Shown piece by piece: positions 1 through 8,941 of a DNA stretch of 64,000 nucleotides (the stretch's first letter is position 1; each line of letters starts with the position of its first letter). Source of the DNA: Spirochaeta thermophila DSM 6192 (GTDB taxonomy: Bacteria > Spirochaetota > Spirochaetia > Winmispirales > Winmispiraceae); NCBI RefSeq assembly GCF_000147075.1, contig NC_014484.1, positions 1,815,501 to 1,879,500 on the forward strand, given 5' to 3'. The notes beneath the pieces were generated by a model, which was not told where the DNA came from, did no database searches, and saw only the letters and a list, made by a program, of their open reading frames with translations. The position numbers were made by a program, and so were the translations under genes.

Positions 1-536
<536 letters not shown>

Positions 537-559
537 GGTGAGCAGCGAACCACGCGGAA

Positions 560-586
560 GGGAGCACGCGGAGTGCTCCCTTTTTC
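560..586 (+). terminator. Intrinsic terminator of ilvC
   Basis: Perfect 8-bp stem GGGAGCAC/GTGCTCCC (560-567 with 573-580), loop GCGGA, followed directly by TTTTTC. It lies 24 bases after the ilvC stop. Confidence 0.9.
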
Positions 587-615
587 TTGTCTTTTTGCTC
601 CAAGAGGAGTACCAT
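587..615 (+). promoter_or_regulatory. Sigma-70 type promoter for the exported protein at 645
   Basis: TTGTCT (587-592), 17-base spacer, TACCAT (610-615). Predicted start near 622 gives a leader of about 23 bases ending in AAGGAGG. Confidence 0.6.
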
Positions 616-644
616 GGAGGGGATTCCCCCCATAAGGAGGCGTC

Positions 645-1073
645 GTGAAACGAACGATACTGCTCCCTGCCCTCCTCTTCGCCCTCTCGGTGGCACTCCC
701 GGCTGAAGACCTCACCGGCACTTGGAGATTGCAGACCCAGGTCATCCAGGTCATCCGCAATGGCCAGGTACTCGGCTTCGCCGACCCCGAGCAGGAGCGG
801 TCGATCTCGCGTATACAGATCTCGGGAGACAGCGCGATCATCGTCTTCGGGGAGACATCCTTCTCCTGCGCCTTCAGGCAGGAGGGGCGGTACCTCCTCT
901 TCCGGCTCCCCGGACAGGAGGCCAACATCGTCATCACCGTCATCCCCTTGAGGAGCGGGGGCTACAAGTTCAGCTACTGCCTCGCCCCTCCGAGGGAGGG
1001 CACTCCCGTCTCGGGCGCAGGGAGCTCCACCCTCATCAACTTCATAGGGAACATGGTGGAAGAAGGCTCCTGA
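645..1073 (+). CDS. Small exported protein of unknown function
   Basis: Function not recognised. The 142-residue product begins with a clear Sec signal peptide (basic MKRT, hydrophobic core to about residue 19, cleavage likely after ALPAE). The mature part is beta-rich with DLTGTWRLQTQ near its N terminus, like small lipocalin-type or META-type periplasmic domains, and ends without a membrane anchor. GTG start chosen because AAGGAGG lies 6 bases upstream. It has its own promoter and is convergent with the VOC gene, only 4 bases separating the two stop codons. Confidence 0.75.
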   Translation: MKRTILLPALLFALSVALPAEDLTGTWRLQTQVIQVIRNGQVLGFADPEQERSISRIQISGDSAIIVFGETSFSCAFRQEGRYLLFRLPGQEANIVITVIPLRSGGYKFSYCLAPPREGTPVSGAGSSTLINFIGNMVEEGS

Positions 1074-1077
1074 GAGA

Positions 1078-1524
1078 CTAGAAGTTTTCCAGAAGCTCCA
1101 GCATCACCCCGAGGAGGGAGCGGGTGTCCATGTAGGCATAGCGCCCTCCCGGGTAGTCCCCCTGTTGCACGAGGGGAAAGCCGAGCGCCTCGATCCGTCG
1201 GGCCCTCTCCGGAAGGTCTTTCACGTACACCCCAAGGTGGTGAAGCCCCTCCCCTTCCTCGTCGAGGAACTCGCGCCAGATACTCGGGTGTTCGTCGGGT
1301 TCTATGAGCTCGACAGTGACCTGACCTGCCGGAATGAAGGCGAGGCGCGCCCTCGCGGGCGTGGGCCTTCCCCGGTAGAGCGTGTGGGCCTCTTCCTGCG
1401 GCCCGGTGATCACGGGCTCGGGAGGGTCCGCTCCCAGGAGCGCGGCCCACGCACGTGCGCTCTTCTCGATGTCGCGCACGATGAACGCCACCTGGGCGAT
1501 CTCGAACGTATCGAATATGCTCAT
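1078..1524 (-). CDS. VOC (glyoxalase/bleomycin resistance) family protein
   Basis: 148 residues with the paired beta-alpha-beta-beta-beta vicinal-oxygen-chelate fold: first half FDTFEIAQVAFIVRDIEKSA, second half GLHHLGVYVKDLPERA with metal-type His/Glu positions (QVAFIV, VELIEP, HHLGVYV, MLELLE). The arrangement resembles methylmalonyl-CoA epimerase and lactoylglutathione lyase, but the substrate cannot be told. The ATG overlaps the TGA of the upstream DUF4349 gene (ATGA) and has its own AGGAGG, so translation is coupled. Last gene of the histidine kinase operon. Confidence 0.8.
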   Translation of the reverse strand: MSIFDTFEIAQVAFIVRDIEKSARAWAALLGADPPEPVITGPQEEAHTLYRGRPTPARARLAFIPAGQVTVELIEPDEHPSIWREFLDEEGEGLHHLGVYVKDLPERARRIEALGFPLVQQGDYPGGRYAYMDTRSLLGVMLELLENF

Positions 1525-2384
1525 GCATCCCTCCTTCCTCGTTTCCCCTCGGGGGACAGCGCGCCGAACACCCTCCGAAGCACCCCCACCTTCCCGAGGA
1601 GGAGCCAGTAGAGAAAGGCGAGGACGCCGATCCCGGGGATGCCGAAGACCACCAGTCCTATGAGCACGAGGAGAAGACCGTAGAGGAAACGAACGAATCC
1701 CACCCACAGGCTCCCCAAGCCCTCCTTAAGCGAAGGATACGAAGGAGGCGCCTTTTCCGGAGGAAGGGTGAAGGTGAAGAGGATACGTGAGAACGAGATG
1801 TCCTGTTCCAGCCTCCGTTTCTGTCCCTCCATCTGTTCGATCTCGGTTCGTACCCGTGAGATCGCCTCCTCCACCTTGAGGATATCCTCCAGGGTCCTCG
1901 CCTCACCGAGGTACCCTCTGTAGCGTTCCTCGAGGAGATACGCGTTCTTGAGTCGGGTCTCCAGGTCGTAGTAGCGTTCGGTCACGTCGATCACCCGCTG
2001 GCTCGAGCTCAGCACCCGTCCCCACTCCCCCGCCCGCTCCATCGCCTCCCCGAACCGCCCCTCCGGGACCCTCGCCTCCACCTGCGCTCCACTCTCCCAC
2101 CGCTCCACCCTCGCCACGTACCCGCCCCAACCCTCCACCATCTCCCTCACCACCCCCACCGCCGCACCCACATCCCCCACCTCCAGCTCCACCTCCCCTT
2201 CCCGCACCAGCTTCCGCTCCACCCCCACCACATCCCCCGCTCCCTCCACCCCCGACGCCGCCATCTTCGCCGGCGCCGCCTCCGCAAACCCCAGCGCCCG
2301 CACCTCCTCCTTCCCCCGCCCCCCGCACCCCGCCAGCACCCCCACCATCACGACCAGAACCACCATCCTCTTCATACCCTTCAT
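1521..2384 (-). CDS. DUF4349 lipoprotein
   Basis: Predicted lipoprotein of 287 residues: signal peptide with lipobox VLAGC. The middle carries the DUF4349 region (REGEVELEVGDV, then SSSQRVIDVTERYYDLETRL), a coiled coil (ILKVEEAISRVRTEIEQMEG) and one C-terminal membrane span (FLYGLLLVLIGLVVFGIPG). Role unknown; the layout suggests an envelope-anchored protein with its helical middle outside the inner membrane. Start chosen at the ATG of MKGMKRM; two in-frame ATGs at 2375 and 2366 also precede the lipobox. The 5' half lies in an extreme C-rich (plus strand) patch, so Val is GTG and Gly is GGG almost throughout, while the 3' half returns to mixed codons. Confidence 0.8.
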   Translation of the reverse strand: MKGMKRMVVLVVMVGVLAGCGGRGKEEVRALGFAEAAPAKMAASGVEGAGDVVGVERKLVREGEVELEVGDVGAAVGVVREMVEGWGGYVARVERWESGAQVEARVPEGRFGEAMERAGEWGRVLSSSQRVIDVTERYYDLETRLKNAYLLEERYRGYLGEARTLEDILKVEEAISRVRTEIEQMEGQKRRLEQDISFSRILFTFTLPPEKAPPSYPSLKEGLGSLWVGFVRFLYGLLLVLIGLVVFGIPGIGVLAFLYWLLLGKVGVLRRVFGALSPEGKRGRRDA

Positions 2385-2429
2385 CCTACTACACCCCCAC
2401 CCGGAACACAAGCCCGCCCACCCCGCCCC

Positions 2430-3137
2430 CTACCCCCACCACCCCGCACCCTCCGCCACCCTCCCCACCGCCACGTGACACGCCACCTCGGCCCGCAGCA
2501 TCCGCGGCCCCAGCGACAACCGCACGAACCCCTCCTCCGCCAGCACCCGCCGCTCCTCCTCGGTCCACCCCCGTTCTGGCCCCACCGCCACCACATACCG
2601 CCCGGCCCTCGCCACCCGCCCCCCCTCACCCACCGCCTCATCGCACACATAGCGCACCCCCTCCCCGCACACCCCCACCCCCTCCTCCAACGACCGCACC
2701 CGGACCACCTCCGGCACCCGCGTCGTCACCCCCTGCTCTGCACCCTCGACGAGACACCGCTCCCACTCCCCCCCCTTCCACAGCGTGCTCTCCAGGTACG
2801 ACCGCTCCGAGAGCCGGGCAGGAAAGACCACCACCCGCTCCACCCCAAGCGCGGCAAGATCCCGCAGGAGCCTCCTCCCCACGATCGGCCGCACCGCCGC
2901 CACCAGGAGCACAAGCGGCAACGGCGGAGGAGGATCCCGATCGAACCTGCACGAGAGCCGCACCTCATCCCGCCCCACCTCCTCCACACGACCCTCCCCC
3001 ATCCTCCCGCCGAGCACCCCCACCCGCACCACATCCCCCCTCCGCACCCGCAACACCGAGACGAGGTGCGCATACCTCCTATCGCCCCGCACGAGCCTCG
3101 TGCAGTCCTCACCCGGAAGGAACACCACCAGGTTCAC
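2430..3137 (-). CDS. rsmE: 16S rRNA (uracil1498-N3)-methyltransferase
   Basis: SPOUT-class methyltransferase that methylates U1498 of 16S rRNA. Recognised by the N-terminal PUA-like segment (YAHLVSVLRVRRGDVVRVG) and the C-terminal SAM-binding knot VGPERGWTEEE and SLGPRMLRAEVA, at 235 residues, the usual family length. GTG start chosen because it is the first start after the TetR stop and matches the family N terminus; a GAGGTAGGTG sequence precedes it. It lies 5 bases behind the TetR gene in the same operon. Codon use is strongly G-biased on the coding strand. Confidence 0.88.
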   Translation of the reverse strand: MNLVVFLPGEDCTRLVRGDRRYAHLVSVLRVRRGDVVRVGVLGGRMGEGRVEEVGRDEVRLSCRFDRDPPPPLPLVLLVAAVRPIVGRRLLRDLAALGVERVVVFPARLSERSYLESTLWKGGEWERCLVEGAEQGVTTRVPEVVRVRSLEEGVGVCGEGVRYVCDEAVGEGGRVARAGRYVVAVGPERGWTEEERRVLAEEGFVRLSLGPRMLRAEVACHVAVGRVAEGAGWWG

Positions 3138-3142
3138 GCCAC

Positions 3143-3694
3143 CTACCTCGTGAGAAACTCCGAGATCTCCCGCAAAAAGAGAGGTCGCACCCCCACCAGC
3201 TTCTCGAGCAGGAGCCCGTCGATCACCGCCATGAGCACCGCAGCCCTCACCTCCACATCCTCCCGCTCGCCCAGAAGCTGCTCGAGCCCCGCCCGGAGGA
3301 TCTGGCGCCACCTCCCGTACTCCTGGAGGAACCTGCGACGCAGGATCTCGTTTCCCCCGATCGCATCCTGGAGCAGGTAGAGGTGCACCGGACCCCTCGT
3401 ATTCCCCCTGAGCAGGAGGTTGAGCACCACGTGGAGGATCTCCTGCGGCGAGGACTCGTCCTTCGCCTTCGCCACCCAGTCGAGGATCTCCTCGGTGATG
3501 TAGCGTATGTGCCGCTCGGTGAGATCGAAGATGAGATCGCTCTTCGAGGCATAGTAGTAGTAGAGCGTCCCCTTGCTCATCCCCAGCTCCTTCGCGATAT
3601 CCGCCAGACTCGTGTTCGCCACACCCTTCCTGCGGATGACCCGTACCGCTGCGTTGAGGATCCTGTCCTTGCTGTACTTTGCGCTCTTACCCAT
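3143..3694 (-). CDS. TetR/AcrR family transcriptional regulator
   Basis: DNA-binding repressor-type protein of 183 residues. The N-terminal helix-turn-helix is typical: RILNAAVRVIRRKGVANTSL, then IAKELGMSKGTLYYYYASKS. The C-terminal ligand domain (60-180) is not assignable to a ligand. Its ATG lies inside the 3' end of the histidine kinase gene (8-base overlap), so it is co-transcribed with the kinase and could regulate the operon or an unlinked target. No operator is obvious. Confidence 0.92.
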   Translation of the reverse strand: MGKSAKYSKDRILNAAVRVIRRKGVANTSLADIAKELGMSKGTLYYYYASKSDLIFDLTERHIRYITEEILDWVAKAKDESSPQEILHVVLNLLLRGNTRGPVHLYLLQDAIGGNEILRRRFLQEYGRWRQILRAGLEQLLGEREDVEVRAAVLMAVIDGLLLEKLVGVRPLFLREISEFLTR

Positions 3695-6600
3695 GGGATC
3701 TTCCGTCCTCCTGCTCTGAAAGAATCATGTCAGGGCCTCTCCCGAGAAGCTCACCCAGGATCCCGAGCTCCTCGTCCAGCTCACGCGCGAGGCGCCTCGC
3801 CTCCTCCACGGCACCCCTGCTCGCCGCCCCTTCGAGCCGTCTCGCGAGCGAAGCGGCCCTCACCCCGCCCACGTTCCCGCACACCCCCTTCAGGCTGTGG
3901 GCGAGTCTCGAAAGCGCAACCCACTCCTCCCCCTCCAGTGCAGCCGAAAGGGAAGACCGCTTCTCCGCGAGGTCCCTGAGGAATACCTCCCAGAACTCGC
4001 GAAGCAGTTCCCTGCTTCCCCCCATCCTGAGGAGCGAACCCTCCACGTCGAGGTGGGGGAGATCCTCCTCGGAAAGATCCTGCACCGGAGGGAAGACCTC
4101 CTCCCCCCTTCCGGCGACCCGGCCGAGGGCCCGATCGAGATCTTCTATCCCCACCGGCTTGAGGACCACCCCGTTCATACCCACCTCATCCACCCGATCC
4201 CGGATCTCTCCCACCGCGTGCGCCGTGAGGGCGAACACGGGCACCACCCTCGCACGCTCACCCGCCTCCCCGGCCCGGATCCTCCTCGCACACTCGAACC
4301 CGTCCATACCCGGCATCTCCACATCCATGAACACCGCATCCACCTCCTCCCGTCCGAGCAAGTCGAGCGCCTCCCTTCCGCTCCCGGCCACGAGCACGCG
4401 ATGCCCCAGATGCTCCAGGAGCCGCCTCGCCACCAGGGCGTTCACCCGATTGTCTTCCACCACGAGCACCCTCATCGCGCGGGAGGCGCGCGACACCTGC
4501 CCCTTTGCCGGCGGAGCGGCTTCCCCCTCCGCCTCCTCCAGGACGATCCTGCACACGAAAGTGCTGCCCCGGCCCACCTCGCTCGAGACCACGATGGTCC
4601 CGCCCATCATCTCGGCGAGCTGGCGCGAGATGCTCAGACCCAGGCCCGTGCCGCCGTACCTGCGCGTGATCGAAGAGTCGGCCTGGGTGAAGGGCTCGAA
4701 GATCCTCTCGAGTTTCTCCGGCGGGATCCCGATGCCGGTGTCCTCCACCACCAGCTCCACCTCCCAGTCGCGATCGTACATGCGGTGCCCCGTCACCGAG
4801 AGGGTCACCCCCCCCTCCTCGGTGAACTTGAGGGCATTGCTCAGGAGATTGATGAGGATCTGACGTATCCTCACCGGGTCACCGTTCACCACGGGGGGAA
4901 GGCCCTCCGAGAGGCGGAGTTCGAAGGAAAGCCCCTTGGTCTCGGCCTGAGGCCTGAACATCTCCCAGGTGTGTCTCACCAGATCCGGGAACCGCAAGGG
5001 GATGCGCTCCAGTTCGATCCTTCCGGCCTCGATCCTCGAGAGATCCAGTATGTCGTTGATGAGGGCGAGCAAGGTGCCCGCAGAATCCTTGATGATGGCG
5101 AGCCCCTCCTCCACCTCGGGGGACACGCGGGAGAGGAGCAGGAGATCGCTCATCCCTGTGATCGCATTGAGAGGAGTCCGTATCTCGTGGCTCATGCTCG
5201 CGAGGAAGGCGCTCTTCGCGCGGCTCGCCTCCTCGGCCTGGCGACGCGCATCCTCCAGGCGGCGCAACGCATCCTTGTAGGAGGTGATGTCCCTCGTGAC
5301 CACCGCCACGTGGGTGATCCTGTCCCCTTCCCTGTAGGGATTGTAGGACACCTCGAGGTCGCGCTCCCCGAGGAGCCCGAAGACGAACCGGTCCTCCACC
5401 ACCACCCGCTCTCCCTCGAAGGCCCGCCGGATATAGGGCAGGATCTTTCCCCTGAAGGTCTCTTCGCCCCACAGGTCCGCCACCCGGCGTCCCACGAAGT
5501 CCTCCCGTCCCCTGCCGTGCGCCTTGCAGAAGGCGTCATTGACCGCCTCGTAACGAAAGTCGCTGCTTATGAGGGACATGAAGTCTGCAGAGGCGTTCAC
5601 CATGAACTTGTAGCGCTCGAGCCCTTCAGTCGCCCTCCGCTCCGCCGTCACATCCTCAAGGAGCACCACCACCCCCCTGATCACTCCCTCGTCGTCGAGA
5701 TGAGGGGTAGCGACCATCGAGAAGATCCGTTCCCCCTCCTCCGTGTGCCTCCGCACCTCCCTTCGCTGCGTCTTCCCCGACGCAAAGACCGGGGGAAGGG
5801 GGCACTCCTCACAGGGGAGCACGGGCCCCTTGCAGATCTCCACACACCGCACCCCCTCCTTTCCCCAGGGGATCCCGGGGAACCACTCTTCCATCCTGCG
5901 GTTCCAGGCACGTACCACGTACTCCCGGTTGATGAGCATCACCCCCACCGTGATGTTCTCGAGCACATTGCGGTACTGGCGTTCACGAAGGGCGAGGGTG
6001 TTCACCGCCTCCCGCTCCGCCGTGATATCCGAGAGGTGGAAGAGGGTGCCCTTCCGCCGGCCGAGGGCATCGGTGATCCAGGTGGCATGCACCTCGAAGA
6101 GCGTGGAACCCACCTGTATCTCGAACCGCTCCATGTGCGCCCTGAGGGAGAGGGGGAAGAGGCCTCCGGGAAAGAGCACATCGATCTCCTTCCCTCTCAC
6201 CTCCTGCGAGGCGTGCCCCACCAGGCGTTCGCACGCCTTGTTGATGAAGCGGATCCTGTCCGTGGCATCGAGGACGATCACCGGATCCGGCATGGCGTCG
6301 AAGATGAGCTCCCGCGCCGCGGGAAGGACGTCCACCCGCGCATCGTGGGCGAGGGCAGAGAGGAACACCATGCACCCGAAGGAGAGCCCCAAGAGGTACC
6401 AGAGGATGAAGACCTCAGGGAGCATGATGAAGGGGAAGCCCAGGGGGGCTGCGGCGAGGAGGGGGCTGTAGGCACGGAAGAACCACCCGTACCGCTCGTA
6501 ACGAAAGAAGACCACGGCGAGAGAGTAGAGGATCATGATCCCCCCCGAGACATAGGAGAACCACCGGGGGGAGAAGCTCTCGGGATCCCACACCCACAGG

Positions 6601-6923
6601 GGGGCCACCCCCATGAGCACCCCGCCGAGGAGGAAGACCCCCACGGGGAAGATCCTCACCCAGAAGAGGATACGCCCCCTGAACCCCGCCGCCCCCGTGG
6701 CCACCAGGAACCAGGAGAAGGGGAGGAGGAAGAGGGGATGGTACCAGATGAGCCGGACATTGGGATCGTCCACGAAGACCGTATGCCCCATCACATAGAG
6801 AAGGGCGGTGAAGAACAAGGTGAAGGTGTAGAGCAGGATCCACCTCCTCAGGGGAACCTCGAGGAAGAGGGAGAAGAGGAAGAGGAAGAAACTGAAGAAG
6901 AGGAGGACCCACTCCAACGCCAT
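3687..6923 (-). CDS. Hybrid sensor histidine kinase (7TM, PAS x3, HisKA, HATPase, REC, Hpt)
   Basis: Membrane sensor of 1078 residues with a complete internal phosphorelay. Order: about seven N-terminal membrane helices (1-230), three PAS-like domains (roughly 205-330, 320-430, 440-550; the second includes CVEICKGPVLPCEECPLP, a Cys-rich insert), HisKA with phospho-acceptor His579 in SMSHEIRTPLNAI, HATPase (NLLSNALKFT, DTGIGIP, GTGLGLS), receiver with Asp867 in MDVEMPGMDG, and Hpt with His1009 in LAHSLKG. The output partner is not encoded nearby. First gene of a five-gene operon. No Shine-Dalgarno site precedes the ATG, and a promoter sits directly upstream (leaderless). Confidence 0.95.
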   Translation of the reverse strand: MALEWVLLFFSFFLFLFSLFLEVPLRRWILLYTFTLFFTALLYVMGHTVFVDDPNVRLIWYHPLFLLPFSWFLVATGAAGFRGRILFWVRIFPVGVFLLGGVLMGVAPLWVWDPESFSPRWFSYVSGGIMILYSLAVVFFRYERYGWFFRAYSPLLAAAPLGFPFIMLPEVFILWYLLGLSFGCMVFLSALAHDARVDVLPAARELIFDAMPDPVIVLDATDRIRFINKACERLVGHASQEVRGKEIDVLFPGGLFPLSLRAHMERFEIQVGSTLFEVHATWITDALGRRKGTLFHLSDITAEREAVNTLALRERQYRNVLENITVGVMLINREYVVRAWNRRMEEWFPGIPWGKEGVRCVEICKGPVLPCEECPLPPVFASGKTQRREVRRHTEEGERIFSMVATPHLDDEGVIRGVVVLLEDVTAERRATEGLERYKFMVNASADFMSLISSDFRYEAVNDAFCKAHGRGREDFVGRRVADLWGEETFRGKILPYIRRAFEGERVVVEDRFVFGLLGERDLEVSYNPYREGDRITHVAVVTRDITSYKDALRRLEDARRQAEEASRAKSAFLASMSHEIRTPLNAITGMSDLLLLSRVSPEVEEGLAIIKDSAGTLLALINDILDLSRIEAGRIELERIPLRFPDLVRHTWEMFRPQAETKGLSFELRLSEGLPPVVNGDPVRIRQILINLLSNALKFTEEGGVTLSVTGHRMYDRDWEVELVVEDTGIGIPPEKLERIFEPFTQADSSITRRYGGTGLGLSISRQLAEMMGGTIVVSSEVGRGSTFVCRIVLEEAEGEAAPPAKGQVSRASRAMRVLVVEDNRVNALVARRLLEHLGHRVLVAGSGREALDLLGREEVDAVFMDVEMPGMDGFECARRIRAGEAGERARVVPVFALTAHAVGEIRDRVDEVGMNGVVLKPVGIEDLDRALGRVAGRGEEVFPPVQDLSEEDLPHLDVEGSLLRMGGSRELLREFWEVFLRDLAEKRSSLSAALEGEEWVALSRLAHSLKGVCGNVGGVRAASLARRLEGAASRGAVEEARRLARELDEELGILGELLGRGPDMILSEQEDGRSHG

Positions 6924-6929
6924 AGACTA

Positions 6930-6958
6930 AGGATATACGACAACACCGGTTTTCTCAA
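6930..6958 (-). promoter_or_regulatory. Leaderless-type promoter of the histidine kinase operon
   Basis: On the minus strand TTGAGA (6953-6958), 17 bases, TATCCT (6930-6935), then 6 bases to the ATG. Predicted transcription start is the A of the start codon. Confidence 0.6.
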
Positions 6959-6989
6959 CAAGAAAGCCGCGCCCCCCGGTGGAAGACAC

Positions 6990-7017
6990 AAAAAGAGAGG
7001 CCCGGACGGGCCTCTCT
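6990..7017 (-). terminator. Terminator after the tRNA-Thr/tRNA-Tyr pair
   Basis: Reading minus strand: AGAGAGGCCCG, short loop, GGCCTCTCT followed by TTTTTG. It sits 4 bases after the tRNA-Tyr 3' end. Confidence 0.85.
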
Positions 7018-7020
7018 CGG

Positions 7021-7103
7021 TGGGGAGAGAAGGATTCGAACCTTCGAAGGCAAACGCCAGCAGATTTACAGTCTGCCCCCTTTGACCGCTCGGGAATCTC
7101 CCC
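7021..7103 (-). tRNA. tRNA-Tyr (anticodon GUA)
   Basis: Class II tRNA of 83 nt: acceptor GGGGAGA/TCTCCCC, anticodon loop CTGTAAATC with GTA, long variable arm, T-arm GGTTCGAATCC. CCA is not encoded. It is transcribed with tRNA-Thr from the promoter at 7209-7237. Confidence 0.96.
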
Positions 7104-7117
7104 ACATACTTTTCAGG

Positions 7118-7190
7118 AGCCAACTGTCGGATTCGAACCGACGACCCCGAGATTACAAGTCACGTGCTCTACCAGCTGAGCTAAGTTGGC
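7118..7190 (-). tRNA. tRNA-Thr (anticodon UGU)
   Basis: 73-nt class I tRNA: acceptor GCCAACT/AGTTGGC, D-arm AGCTCAGCTGGTAGAGC, anticodon loop with TGT, T-arm GGTTCGAATCC. CCA not encoded. Located 14 bases upstream of tRNA-Tyr in the same transcript. Confidence 0.96.
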
Positions 7191-7208
7191 TCGCTTTACG
7201 CGTCCATG

Positions 7209-7237
7209 TATATACTCGAAAATCATCCCCCTGTCAA
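7209..7237 (-). promoter_or_regulatory. Strong tRNA operon promoter
   Basis: Consensus TTGACA (7232-7237), 17-base spacer, TATATA (7209-7214). The -35 overlaps the last codons of the steroid-reductase-like gene, so tRNA transcription is independent of that operon. Confidence 0.85.
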
Positions 7238-7971
7238 GGCCCTATCACGGGGATGAGGGCCTTCCGATCCGCAGGATAGTCCGGGAAGTGCTCTCGGTAC
7301 CACCTGTGGTGTGAGAGGGCCCGGGGGACGAGGTTGGCACACGTCCAGAGTGCGAAGGAGACCCCTGCGAGCGACCAGGTGGCGAGGGCCCACCCCGTCC
7401 ACTCGAGGATCTCGCCGAAGTAGTTGGGACACGAGACCCACCGGAAGAGCCACCCCTGGGGGATACGGTAGCTCCCCTCCCCTTCGCTTCTGAGGGCCCT
7501 GAGCCGTGCATCGGAGACCACGTGCATCACAAACCCCGAGAGGAAGAGGCACACTCCCAGGAGAAAACGGGGATCCGAGACCCACGAGGAGGCATAGTCC
7601 TTCACGAAGAGAAGCGAGTAGGTGTTGAACCCACTGTTGGCGAGGTTGAAGGCGAGGGCCATCCCCACCACGGAGAAAGGCACGTCCTTGCGTGCCCTGA
7701 TGAGGAGGGGGAAGAGGAGGCTCCGATAGGCATAGTGAAAGATCCAGAGCCCCAGGAAAAAGGCGGCCACCCCTTCCGCCCTTCTCCACAGAAGCCCGGA
7801 GAGCGGGATGATGAGGGAAGGGAGTTCCATCACCATCCACGCCATCCGGGCATTGAGCGGTGTTCCCCACCCCTGCCGCACGTATCTGCCGTAGGGAGCT
7901 GTCACCCTTGAGAGCAGAATCCACACCGCCACGGCGAGGGCCATCCAGACAAGGACGAGACGCTCATACAT
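7234..7971 (-). CDS. Steroid 5-alpha-reductase-like membrane protein (DUF1295/methyltransferase-like fold)
   Basis: Integral membrane protein of 245 residues, about six or seven helices. The C-terminal signature SCPNYFGEILEWTGWALA, followed by a terminal HHRWYREHFPDYP, is that of the 3-oxo-5-alpha-steroid 4-dehydrogenase C-terminal family, NADPH-dependent reductases of enone lipids. A bacterium without sterols probably uses it on another polyprenoid or fatty substrate; that is inference. Start ATG at 7971 overlaps the upstream epimerase by 8 bases. Last gene of the purU operon. Confidence 0.8.
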   Translation of the reverse strand: MYERLVLVWMALAVAVWILLSRVTAPYGRYVRQGWGTPLNARMAWMVMELPSLIIPLSGLLWRRAEGVAAFFLGLWIFHYAYRSLLFPLLIRARKDVPFSVVGMALAFNLANSGFNTYSLLFVKDYASSWVSDPRFLLGVCLFLSGFVMHVVSDARLRALRSEGEGSYRIPQGWLFRWVSCPNYFGEILEWTGWALATWSLAGVSFALWTCANLVPRALSHHRWYREHFPDYPADRKALIPVIGP

Positions 7972-8941
7972 AGCCGTACTCCTTGAACCATCGATAGGTA
8001 TCCTCGAGAGTCTCCTCGAGCGGACGGGCCACGTAGCCCAATCGTCGATGCGCCCTCTCGGACGAGACCGGAGTCCGCCAGGAGAGAGCCCTGATCGCCT
8101 CTGCAGTGAAGAGCGGCTCACCGGGCAGGAGAGGCAGGAGGATCCCACCGAGACCCGCTCCGATCCGCGCAAGTCCCGGCGGCACCACCACCCGAGGCGC
8201 CCTCACGCCGGCCACTCCACACCACGCACGGGCGAGCTCCGCCACCTTCACATATCTGCCCGACAGCACGTACCGCTCCCCCCTCCGCCCCCGCTCCAAC
8301 GCCGCCACCACCCCCTCCGCCACATCCCGCACGTCCACCCAGTCGAAGCCCCCCTCCACCAGCGCCGGCACCCTCCCCCGCGTGAGCGCAATGAAGAACC
8401 TCCCCATGCGGGACGGCTTGTAGTCCTTCGGGCCTATGATCCCCGTGGGGCAGACCGCCACCACATCCTGCCCCCGCGCCGCCGCCTCCGCCGCCACCCT
8501 GAGCCCCTCCGCCTTGCTCCTGTCGTACACCGACCCCTCCCCGTCGACCAGGGGCGCCTTCTCGTCCACCACCTCTCCGCACTCCCTGAAGGCGTGGATC
8601 GAGCTCACGTGCACCACCCTCCACACACCCACCCGCGCCGCCGCATTCAGCACATTCCGCACCCCTTCCACGTTCACCCGCCATACCAAACCGCCATGCC
8701 CCCCCGATATCGACACATAGGCGGCGCAGTGCACGACCGCATCCGCCCCCTCGAAGGCCCGCTCCAGGCTCCCCCTCTCGAGCACCTCCGCCTCCACCAC
8801 CTCACACCCACACCCCTCCACCGCACGCCTGTCCCGCCGCACCACCGCCCGCACCCGGTACCCCCTCCTCAGCAGCACCTCCACGACGTTCCCACCCAGG
8901 TGCCCCCCCGCCCCCGTGACCGCGACGAGCCCCCCTCTCAC
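7964..8941 (-). CDS. NAD(P)-dependent epimerase/dehydratase (extended SDR)
   Basis: 325 residues, extended short-chain dehydrogenase. Rossmann motif TGAGGHLG near residue 10, HCAAYVS, active-site VSSIHAF with YDRSKAEG (YxxxK), and substrate-side CPTGIIGPKDY. The overall pattern resembles dihydroflavonol-reductase/3-beta-HSD-like enzymes. Pairing with the following steroid-reductase-like gene suggests two steps on a lipid or terpenoid. The GTG start overlaps the CYTH stop (GTGA). The coding strand is extremely G-rich. Confidence 0.85.
   Translation of the reverse strand: MRGGLVAVTGAGGHLGGNVVEVLLRRGYRVRAVVRRDRRAVEGCGCEVVEAEVLERGSLERAFEGADAVVHCAAYVSISGGHGGLVWRVNVEGVRNVLNAAARVGVWRVVHVSSIHAFRECGEVVDEKAPLVDGEGSVYDRSKAEGLRVAAEAAARGQDVVAVCPTGIIGPKDYKPSRMGRFFIALTRGRVPALVEGGFDWVDVRDVAEGVVAALERGRRGERYVLSGRYVKVAELARAWCGVAGVRAPRVVVPPGLARIGAGLGGILLPLLPGEPLFTAEAIRALSWRTPVSSERAHRRLGYVARPLEETLEDTYRWFKEYGYV

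Noticed and set aside
3897-7085. A 1062-codon open frame antisense to the histidine kinase
   Set aside because: Product is a low-complexity His/Pro/Glu/Arg string with no domain, while the opposite strand encodes a textbook kinase. GC-rich codon bias keeps antisense frames open.
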